Position numbers and translations under genes: made by a program. A stretch of 64,000 bases of DNA. Origin: Marinobacter persicus (lineage in GTDB: Bacteria; Pseudomonadota; Gammaproteobacteria; Pseudomonadales; Oleiphilaceae). Each line of letters opens with the position of its first letter. The stretch's first letter is position 1. The DNA lies in the NCBI RefSeq assembly GCF_900114155.1, contig NZ_FOSC01000012.1:62001-126000 (forward strand). Reading direction: 5' to 3'. The notes under the pieces were generated by a model, which was given only the letters and a program-made list of their open reading frames with translations, was not told where the DNA came from and made no database searches. Positions 17,060 through 24,238 of the stretch are shown piece after piece.

Positions 17060-18677
17060 ACCAAAGATCCTCTTTCCGGCAGGCCCGGTGTTCGGTCTCA
17101 AGTTTCAGCAAGTGCGCCAGGGTGGTGCGGGCCGCAATGGCCCGCATGGCCGGCGGCAGATGGTCGTAGGCTTTGGCGGTCAGGTCATTCAGGCTGACCG
17201 GCGTCAGTTCCTCAAGTGCCCTCAGTATCTTGTGTTCCCGTGATAACCGGTGGGTGATCAGGTGATCAATCACGGTTTCCGGCCGGGCCATGAGAAACCC
17301 GTGGGCGGGCGCGATGTGGCGCAGGGGTTCGGCCAGCAAATCGTGCAGGGATTCGATGTAGGCCTTCATGTCACCGTCCGGCGGGTTAATGATCACCGTG
17401 GTGCCCTGCATGATGTGGTCACCGGAAAACAGCAGGCCCTGCCCCACCAGCAGGTAACACAGATGGTTGGCGGCATGGCCGGGGGTGTGCAGCACTTTCA
17501 GGTCGCCCGCTTCGGTGGCAATCAGGGTGTCGGGCACGGGCTGCTCGTCCGGTTCAAACTGGCTGTCGTGCTCAATACCCTCCGGCGCGGGCCAGCCCAG
17601 AACCGGGCAGCCGGTCTGCTTTTTTAATGACCGTACCGCCGGTGAGTGGTCGATGTGGGTGTGGGTAACCAGCACCTGATCAATATGGCCGCCGGTCACT
17701 GTCAGAATATTCTCGATATGTCCGTTATCCGCCGGCCCCGGATCAATCACCGTGAAGCGCTCGTGGCCCAGGATGTAGGTATTGGTGCCCGGGCCGGTCA
17801 TCATGCCGGGGTTGGGGGCGGTCAGGCGGACCACGCCGGCGGCAATGTTCACCGGCTCGCCCGGCACGATTTCCACGCGGGTTGAACCTTCGCCCTCGGG
17901 GTCCAGTTTGACCGCTTCGTCATAGGCCGGAGCGTTGGCTTCCAGCATCACCGGCCGGCCTTTTTTCAGTGCCGGCCAGGCCTGGGTGGGGTAGGGTTCC
18001 GGTGGGTTGGCCAGGGCATAACGCATCAACGCTTCGGTGCTGTCAAAATCGCTCAGCACCCGCAAGGTTTGCATGGTGGGCGTGCCCAGCAACCGTTGGC
18101 CAGCCTTCTGCTCGGCCAGGGCCTGCGCGGGGCTGATCCAGTGGTGGGCAATGGTTTCCCCGCCATCGTGACCGGCCTGTTGCTGTGGTGGCGCCACCGC
18201 CACGAAAAAGCGGGTGTCGAAACGCCTGGGTGGTCCGGGCGGTGTGACCCAGTGGCCCAGATAGGCCAACTGGTCCAGAGGCAGGGTCAGGTGGTGCTGG
18301 TGACAGAGTTCAGCCAGCGAAAGTTCGTTGCGCAGCAGTGCCTGGCGTTGCTCATGCACCGGGTGGTCGGGACCAACCGGCTCCCCGGTTTCGGTATCAG
18401 CCAGCAGAATGCCGGCTTCCTCGAAACATTCCCGCACGGCGGCCAGCATGTAATCGGCGCCGCCCTCGTCCAGGCTCATGATCTGACTGATGTCGGCATC
18501 CTGCGGGCCGGCGATGTGCTCGCGGCCATGGGCCTCGTGTTCATCCACGGCACCGCCGGGGAAGACAAAATAGCCGGGCAGAAAGCGGGCTTGCCAGGTG
18601 CGCTGCAACAGTAATACTTCGATGCCCCGGGCGGTATCGCGGCACAAAACCAGTGTGGCGGCAGGTCGAATGTCCAT
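17049..18677 (-). CDS. Nudix hydrolase - metallo-beta-lactamase fold fusion protein
   Basis: 542 residues with two enzymatic domains. N-terminal Nudix domain: FVFPGGAVDEHEA, then after an insert ECFEEAGILL (about residues 35-95), a stretched version of GX5EX7REUXEEXGU with a 30-residue insertion. C-terminal metallo-beta-lactamase domain from about 270 with TVIDPGPADNGH, VTHTHIDHSPA (HxHxDH) and GHAANHLCYLL, FSGDHIM, similar in layout to LACTB2-like hydrolases. The natural substrate is unknown; a CoA- or nucleotide-linked compound is a guess. Start ATG follows GAGG. Confidence 0.85.
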   Translation of the reverse strand: MDIRPAATLVLCRDTARGIEVLLLQRTWQARFLPGYFVFPGGAVDEHEAHGREHIAGPQDADISQIMSLDEGGADYMLAAVRECFEEAGILLADTETGEPVGPDHPVHEQRQALLRNELSLAELCHQHHLTLPLDQLAYLGHWVTPPGPPRRFDTRFFVAVAPPQQQAGHDGGETIAHHWISPAQALAEQKAGQRLLGTPTMQTLRVLSDFDSTEALMRYALANPPEPYPTQAWPALKKGRPVMLEANAPAYDEAVKLDPEGEGSTRVEIVPGEPVNIAAGVVRLTAPNPGMMTGPGTNTYILGHERFTVIDPGPADNGHIENILTVTGGHIDQVLVTHTHIDHSPAVRSLKKQTGCPVLGWPAPEGIEHDSQFEPDEQPVPDTLIATEAGDLKVLHTPGHAANHLCYLLVGQGLLFSGDHIMQGTTVIINPPDGDMKAYIESLHDLLAEPLRHIAPAHGFLMARPETVIDHLITHRLSREHKILRALEELTPVSLNDLTAKAYDHLPPAMRAIAARTTLAHLLKLETEHRACRKEDLWYAV

Positions 18678-18698
18678 GGAAGCCTCAGCAGTGTTGGT

Positions 18699-20009
18699 TC
18701 AGGCGGTCTGGCGCAAGTGTGTCATGCCCTGGCGGTAAAGCAGATAGGCGCTGGTACCGGCCAGCAGGTTACCGATCAGTGCGCCGGTCATCAGCCCGGG
18801 CAGGCCCCCCAGCTGACTGCCCAGCCAGAGCATGGGCAGGTACCAGGCAAACAGCCGCAGCGTGGAGATCAGCAGTGCCCGCAAGGGCATGCCCAGAGCG
18901 TTATTGACCGATACCATCAGGATGCACACGCCCAGCCCACTGTAGCTTAATGGCACCCGCAACAGGTAATCGATCAGGACCTCTTGTACGTTGGCATCAC
19001 GAGTAAACAGATTGGCAACCATACCCGAGGCGGCGAGCCAGACCAAACCGATACCCAGTTGCCAGAGTACGATAAAGCGCACGGCGATACGCACCAGCTT
19101 GCGGATGGTCTCGATCTCTCCGGCGCCGAGCAGACGCCCCACCATGGGTGGCATGGACATGGTCAGGGCCAGCACCACCACGATCGAGAAGAACTCCAGG
19201 CGGGTGCCCAGGCCCCAGGCGCCCACGGCCGCCGAACCGAAGCCCGCCACCAGGGCGGTGGCCAGCATGGCCGAGACCGGCGGCATCAGCTGACTGACCA
19301 TGGCCGGCGCCATGATGCCGCCAAGCTGGCGGATGGCGGCCAGCAGTTTCAGTTGCAGCAGGTCCAGGCGCAGCCATTGCCGGCGAATCAGTGTGGGGTA
19401 GACGATCAGGGCACCGATGCCGAACGCGGTGATGGTGGCCCAGGCGGCGCCGGGCAGGCCCCAGCCGAAGACAAAGATGTACAGCGGGTCCAGGGCGATG
19501 TTGAGCAGACTGGTGAAGATCATCATATAGCCGGGCAGGCGGGTATCGCCATTGGCCCGGCACACGGCGTAACTGAAATATAGCATGGCGCCGGTCCAGG
19601 CGGAGACCAGCCAGGGCGCCCAGTATTGCCGGATGACCGGGCGCAGGGCGGTTTCTGCGCCAAGCAGATCCAGAATCAGGCCCTGCAGCAGCCATACGGA
19701 CAGGCACAGGACCAGGGCCAGCGACGCACCCACGGCAATCACCAGTCCGCCCAGGCGTTGGGCCCGCAGGTCGTCCCCCTGGCCCAGTGTGCGGGAGATG
19801 ATGGCGGTGGTGGCAATGCCCAGGCCCACGTACATGCCGCTGACCAGTTGCTGCATGGGTACGGTAAAGCCCAGCGCCGCCAACGGGTCGCCGCCCAACT
19901 GGCCGATGAAGGCGCTGTCGGTGAGCTGGAAGGTCATCAGGGAGAGCACGCCAAACAGCATGGGCCAGGTCATGCTGTACAGCTGGCGTGCCAGGGAGGC
20001 GGTACTCAA
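18699..20009 (-). CDS. MATE-family efflux transporter
   Basis: 436 residues, twelve hydrophobic segments in two bundles. N-terminal SMTWPMLFGVLSLMTFQLTD and AFIGQLGGDPLAALG are typical of MATE/NorM proteins (multidrug or metabolite antiport with Na+ or H+). The start used is TTG at 20009, four bases after the tpx stop; an ATG at 19973 would shorten it by 12 residues and is possible. Coupled to tpx upstream. Substrate unknown. Confidence 0.87.
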   Translation of the reverse strand: MSTASLARQLYSMTWPMLFGVLSLMTFQLTDSAFIGQLGGDPLAALGFTVPMQQLVSGMYVGLGIATTAIISRTLGQGDDLRAQRLGGLVIAVGASLALVLCLSVWLLQGLILDLLGAETALRPVIRQYWAPWLVSAWTGAMLYFSYAVCRANGDTRLPGYMMIFTSLLNIALDPLYIFVFGWGLPGAAWATITAFGIGALIVYPTLIRRQWLRLDLLQLKLLAAIRQLGGIMAPAMVSQLMPPVSAMLATALVAGFGSAAVGAWGLGTRLEFFSIVVVLALTMSMPPMVGRLLGAGEIETIRKLVRIAVRFIVLWQLGIGLVWLAASGMVANLFTRDANVQEVLIDYLLRVPLSYSGLGVCILMVSVNNALGMPLRALLISTLRLFAWYLPMLWLGSQLGGLPGLMTGALIGNLLAGTSAYLLYRQGMTHLRQTA

Positions 20010-20013
20010 AATA

Positions 20014-20514
20014 TCAAAGGACCTTCAGTGCGGCGTCGTAGTCCGGCTCGTCCTTGATTTCGCTGACCAGTTGGCTGTGCAGAACCTTGTTGTTTTCATC
20101 CAGAACCACCACGGCACGGGCGCAGAGGCCGGCCAGGGGGCCGCTCTGGATGGCCACACCGTAATCTTCCTGGAAGCTGTAGTTACGGAAGGTTGAGAGG
20201 GTTTCCACGTTGTTCAGGCCTTCGGCACCACAGAAACGGGAGGCGGCGAAAGGCAGGTCGGCGGAGATCACCAGCACCACGGTGTTGTCGAGGCTGCCGG
20301 CTTTTTCGTTGAATTTTCGGGTGGAGGCCGCGCATACGCCGGTGTCGACGCTGGGCACAATGTTGAGAATTTTACGCTTGCCGGCCCAGTGGTCGAGTTT
20401 GACGTCTTCCAGGCCGCTGGTGGTCAGGGTGAACGGCGGGGCGTTTTCACCGGGTTGCGGGAAATTGCCGCTGCGTTCGATGGGGTTGCCATCAAGGGTG
20501 ACGTTAACTGGCAT
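20014..20514 (-). CDS. tpx: Thiol peroxidase Tpx
   Basis: 166-residue atypical two-Cys peroxiredoxin. Peroxidatic Cys in [11 protein letters not shown] (about residue 61) and resolving Cys in RFCGAEG (about 95), both at the expected distance; conserved Arg near residue 133 ([10 protein letters not shown]). Reduces lipid and hydrogen peroxides using thioredoxin. First gene of a likely run tpx-MATE-Nudix/MBL-deacylase-EamA. R5 remains lie just upstream, so its promoter must lie in or across them. Confidence 0.95.
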   Translation of the reverse strand: MPVNVTLDGNPIERSGNFPQPGENAPPFTLTTSGLEDVKLDHWAGKRKILNIVPSVDTGVCAASTRKFNEKAGSLDNTVVLVISADLPFAASRFCGAEGLNNVETLSTFRNYSFQEDYGVAIQSGPLAGLCARAVVVLDENNKVLHSQLVSEIKDEPDYDAALKVL

Positions 20515-20536
20515 GGTGTACTCCTGCGAATTTCAA

Positions 20537-20601
20537 AAAGTTGAGTTGGGCAAGCCATCCCTGGCTCCGCACGGTTTTGGAAAGACTTCTCTGCTTGCCC
20601 A
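20537..20601 (-). repeat. Truncated palindromic element R5 (subfamily B remnant)
   Basis: 65 bp. Keeps the right half of a subfamily-B element: core segment CCATCCCTGGCTCCGCACGG, inner arm GTTTTGGAAAG and a full outer right arm ending CTTGCCCA. Of the left half only the outermost TGGGCAAG (20537-20544) is left, still complementary to 20594-20601. An internal deletion of roughly 45 bp explains it. Lies between tpx and rnb. Confidence 0.85.
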
Positions 20602-20618
20602 CCAGTCTTCTGTTTAGC

Positions 20619-22598
20619 TTACTTTTCCGGAGTTTGCACTTCTTCTACGTCGAGTAACCTGAAGTTGATCTGTCGCTTTGCTTCATCCACACCGGCGAAG
20701 CTGACAGTGGCACGCTGGTCGAGCTGGAAGATGCGACCGTTTTTGTTGTGCACCAGGCGCAGGGTGACCGGGTCGAAGCTGTATTTGCCGTCCAGGTCCT
20801 TGCAGTTGACGAAGCCTTCCAGGCCGTTGGCGTCCAGACGCACAAAGAAACCGGAGGGCATGGTGCGGCTGATGGTGCCCTCCATCGGTTCCTCGGTCAG
20901 GGTTTTGGCGTAGTCCGCCTTGAGCCAGGTTTCCAGTGTGTTGGCGGCCTGGCGGGCGCGGAACTGGGCGGTCTGCAACGCTTCGAGCTGCTGGCTGTTC
21001 AGGGCCTTCATGGGCTTGTTCCACAGCGCCGCCTTGATCAGCCGGTGCACGTAGAAGTCGGAGAACTTGCGCAGCGGCGAGGTGAAGGTGGTGTAGGCGG
21101 CCAGGCCCATGCCCTGGTGCGGAGCCGGCTCGAAGCGCATTTCGGCGCGGGCCAGCTGGCGTGACAGGATGGCTTTGACCGGCACTTCCGCCTCTACCTG
21201 TTCACTGTGTTTCATCAGGGTCTTGAAGCCTTCGGCGGAGCCGGCGTCCACCTCGGTCAGGTGCGGTGCGTAGCCTTCCAGCAGTTTGCGGATGTTGTCG
21301 GCGCGGTCGTCGCGCAGGCCCGGGTGCTGGATAAACAGGCCTTCGCCCTGTTGCTGCAGGAAATCGGCGGCGCAACGGTTGGCGGCCACCATGCATTCCT
21401 CAACCAGCCGGTGAGCCTCGTTCTGTACCGCCGGTTCAATCAGGCGGATGCGCTTGTTCTCGTCCAGGCGCAGGCGGAATTCCGGTCTGTCGGTGTTCAG
21501 CAACGCGTGTTCGGCGCGCCATTTGCGCAGCGCGGTGGCGGCCTGGTGCAGCTGGTCCAGGCTGTTGCTGACATCCTCGGGCAGGGCCTTGATGTCGTCG
21601 TCTTCCCGGCCTTCAATCAGGTGCGCCACCAGCTCGTAGCTGAGTTTGCCCTTGGAACGGATGGTCGCCTGGCGAAAACGGTAGTCGCCCAGGCTGCCGT
21701 CGTTGTTTACCTGCAGGTCGCACACCAGTGCCAGGCGCGGGGTATCCGGCATCAGCGAGCAAAGGCGGGTGCTGATGCCCTCGGGCAGCATTGGCAGTGG
21801 TTCGCCGGGAAAGTAGATGGCGGTGGCGCGGTTGAAGGCTTCTTCCTCGGCCGGGCTACCCGGTTCAACCAGCGCGCCCGGGTCGGCGATGGCGATGGAC
21901 AGGGTCCAGCCGGTGGCGTTGGGGGTGGCCATCAGCGCGTCGTCCATGTCCTGGGTGCCGGGGCTGTCGATGGTCACGTAGGGTTGGTCGGTCAGGTCTT
22001 CCCGGTCCTCGTTTTCGCTTTCGGCGACAATGCTGTCTTCGTTCAGGGTATCGGCCTGCTGCTGCACGGCCTCGGGCCAGGTGTCGGTCAGATCAAAGTT
22101 GGCCAGGGTGAAGGCCCGCTCAATGCCCGGCTCGCCTTCCTTGCCGATAACCCGCAAAACTTTGGCCTGGCCCTTGCCGTCCTTGAACGGATGGCGGTGG
22201 ATCTGGCAGTAGATGAAATCGCCGGGCTCGGCGTTCATGCGTTCCTTGGGTGGAATGAAAATCCAGCGGTTGATGCCCGGAGTTTCCGGTGCCACGAAAT
22301 GGCCCTTGCCCTTGACCAGATAGCGTCCCACGAAGGTGGTCAGGTGGGATTCGAGCAACTCGTCCACTTCGCCCTGGATTTTGCCTTTTTCCACTTCATG
22401 TTCGGTGATGTTGACCCGGTCGCCGGGCAGTACTTTCTGCATTTCCTCGGGCGGCAGGAAAACATCGCGTCCCTCGTCCAGCGCGACAAAACCGAAACGC
22501 CCGTTGGTGGCCTTGACGGTGCCGGGGTGGACCACCTTGTTTTCCTTGATATCGGTTTTCAGCTGGCGCAACTGATTGAGAGCGTCGGCATTGAGCAT
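20619..22598 (-). CDS. rnb: Exoribonuclease II (RNB family)
   Basis: 659 residues. N-terminal cold-shock-like RNA-binding domains (VKATNGRFGFVALDEGRDVF), then the RNB catalytic domain starting YVTIDSPGTQDMDDALM (about 207-223, with the Asp cluster that binds Mg2+), IYFPGEPLPMLPEGISTRLCSL, and a C-terminal S1 domain (MEGTISRTMPSGFFVRLD). Degrades RNA 3' to 5' processively. Size matches RNase II rather than the longer RNase R. Start context is weak (AGG 14 bases upstream). Confidence 0.9.
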   Translation of the reverse strand: MLNADALNQLRQLKTDIKENKVVHPGTVKATNGRFGFVALDEGRDVFLPPEEMQKVLPGDRVNITEHEVEKGKIQGEVDELLESHLTTFVGRYLVKGKGHFVAPETPGINRWIFIPPKERMNAEPGDFIYCQIHRHPFKDGKGQAKVLRVIGKEGEPGIERAFTLANFDLTDTWPEAVQQQADTLNEDSIVAESENEDREDLTDQPYVTIDSPGTQDMDDALMATPNATGWTLSIAIADPGALVEPGSPAEEEAFNRATAIYFPGEPLPMLPEGISTRLCSLMPDTPRLALVCDLQVNNDGSLGDYRFRQATIRSKGKLSYELVAHLIEGREDDDIKALPEDVSNSLDQLHQAATALRKWRAEHALLNTDRPEFRLRLDENKRIRLIEPAVQNEAHRLVEECMVAANRCAADFLQQQGEGLFIQHPGLRDDRADNIRKLLEGYAPHLTEVDAGSAEGFKTLMKHSEQVEAEVPVKAILSRQLARAEMRFEPAPHQGMGLAAYTTFTSPLRKFSDFYVHRLIKAALWNKPMKALNSQQLEALQTAQFRARQAANTLETWLKADYAKTLTEEPMEGTISRTMPSGFFVRLDANGLEGFVNCKDLDGKYSFDPVTLRLVHNKNGRIFQLDQRATVSFAGVDEAKRQINFRLLDVEEVQTPEK

Positions 22599-22661
22599 GG
22601 GAAAAAGAACCTGGCTAAAAATGGATGATGGGGCGGAGTATAACGGTTCTGTCGGTATGAG

Positions 22662-23579
22662 TCAGACCGGATGGATCTCGGGGCCGTTTTCGGTCTGTAT
22701 GCACACCCGGTTACGGCCCTGATTCTTGGCTTCGTAGAGGGCCTTGTCGGTGTGTCGGAGAATGGTGTCCATGTCTTCGCCCGGCAGGCAGTAGCAGGCG
22801 CCGACACTGATGGTGACCGGTGTGCCGGTGCGCCGGCTTTCTTTTTCCACCTCGGCGCGGATACGGCAGGCAATCTGTTGCAGGGTTGCGCGGTCACACG
22901 GGGAGAGGATAACCACGAATTCGTCCCCGCCCCAGCGACCGGGATGGTCGTAGGGACGAACGGCCGCTTTCAGCCAGAGTGCCACCCGGCACAGGATGTC
23001 GTCGCCGGCCTGGTGGCCAGGAAAACCGCCACCGGTCCCGGTACAGCTGGATGGCGCCGTTGTAATCCACGAACAGGGTGGTGATGCCGTCCTGGCCGAT
23101 GTCGACGATGTCCTGCAGGAAGTCGTCCAGATTCATGCCGGTGCCCACCATGCCGACGATCTCGTTGTCGACATTGCGCATGAGGACGTCAATCCAGAGC
23201 TTGGTAACGCCCAACTCGGTGTCCGGGTTGACGTTCAGGTGGAAGTCGCGGCCCTCGTCGATGAGCTGGAAAAACCAGGCGTCGTCAGGTTTTGTCGGAT
23301 CGAGGGTGTAGCGGAACTGGTTGTTGGCGTAGTCGTTTCGGGGTTGTTGGCCCAGCGCAGCAGCGTGCCGGACTGGGCCATCTGTCGTGCCAGGCCGATT
23401 TCCCGCTCCAGGGACTGCAGCAGCCGGGCGCTGTCATACCGAACCTGTATTTCTGCAACCTGCTTGCCCCAGCGCTCGATGATACTGGCGGACAGTTCCC
23501 GGTACGCCAGTAACGAGGCTGTTGCCGCGATCACAATCAATGCGGCCAGCAGGGCAAGTATGCGGGTTTTCAGGCTCAC
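22662..23579 (-). pseudogene. Decayed membrane diguanylate cyclase
   Basis: Three collinear pieces of one gene. 23579-23340: N-terminus MSLKTRILALLAALIVIAAT (membrane helix) and start of a periplasmic Cache-like sensor. At about 23336 one base is missing from an A run, shifting the frame; the second piece (to about 23045) continues the sensor (LWIDVLMRNVDNEIVGMVGTG, FVDYNGAIQLYRD). It then jumps, with a second frame change, into the middle of a GGDEF domain (GHQAGDDILCRVA...RWGGDEFVVIL). The segment that should hold the second membrane helix and the DxLTGLxNRR start is gone. The GGDEF motif itself is intact, but no full protein can be made. Confidence 0.85.
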
Positions 23580-23662
23580 AGCGGCTCCCCGGGAATGTCC
23601 TTATTACTGTTTCCTTTATACTTGAACGCTGGTTACATTACGAGTGCAAAAAAGCACCACTA

Positions 23663-24112
23663 TTAATTGTATTCGGCAAACACCCTTGTCTGCCCCAGGT
23701 TATTGAACAGAATTACCTGGTATGGATCTTTCCGGTTACCCATCTCCATGCCCGGTGAGCCCGCCGGCATGCCCGGTACGCTCAGGCCGGTGGCCTGGGG
23801 GGCTTCGCTGAGCAGGCGTTTGATGTCATCTGCCGGCACGTGGCCTTCAATGACGTAATCGCCCACATAGGCGGTGTGGCAGCTACCCAGGCCCGGAATC
23901 AAACCGGCTTCTGCCTTGATCTTGCCCATGTTGTTGGAATTGGTGGCCTTCACCTCGAAGCCGTTCTCTTCCAGGTGGTCAATCCAGTCTTCGCAGCAGC
24001 CGCAGGTGGGCGATTTGTACACGTGAATGCTTTGCGCTGCGCCACCGGCCAGGGCGGTGGTGCTGAAGCCAAGCGCGGCGGTCATGGCCAGGGCCAGAGT
24101 GTGTTTTTTCAT
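23663..24112 (-). CDS. DUF411 periplasmic metal-binding protein
   Basis: About 149 residues from MKKHTLALAM at 24112; upstream in-frame starts lack a signal sequence. Signal peptide MKKHTLALAMTAALGFSTTALA, then a DUF411 domain: VYKSPTCGCCEDWIDHLEEN (CxxC-type CGCC), SCHTAYVGDYVIEGHVPADD. A C-terminal extension holds a Gly/Met/Pro segment (VPGMPAGSPGMEMG), compatible with Cu(I) binding. DUF411 proteins are found in copper and silver resistance loci; the context here (cueR-copA) supports that. Last gene of the copper operon. Confidence 0.85.
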   Translation of the reverse strand: MKKHTLALAMTAALGFSTTALAGGAAQSIHVYKSPTCGCCEDWIDHLEENGFEVKATNSNNMGKIKAEAGLIPGLGSCHTAYVGDYVIEGHVPADDIKRLLSEAPQATGLSVPGMPAGSPGMEMGNRKDPYQVILFNNLGQTRVFAEYN

Positions 24113-24122
24113 GGTGTTTACC

Positions 24123-24233
24123 TCAGTGGTGATGATGTTCCGTTGTTTTTGAACCGGAGCCGGATAGCCAGAACCACCAGACAATGGCTCCCATCAAAGC
24201 AAGTCCTCCGATATTGACCAGAATATCCTGCAT
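24123..24233 (-). CDS. 36-residue membrane peptide with His tail, copper operon
   Basis: Small gene between copA and the DUF411 gene. It starts at ATG 24233 (MQDILVNIGGLALMGAIVWW), has GGAG within the last codons of copA seven to ten bases upstream, and ends in TTEHHHH followed by TGA. One membrane helix (about residues 4-24) and a short polar tail with four consecutive His at the end, well suited to bind a metal ion. Its stop lies 10 bp before the DUF411 start. I do not recognise a named family. Ribosome site, spacing and location argue it is real. Confidence 0.7.
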   Translation of the reverse strand: MQDILVNIGGLALMGAIVWWFWLSGSGSKTTEHHHH

Positions 24234-24238
24234 TTGGT

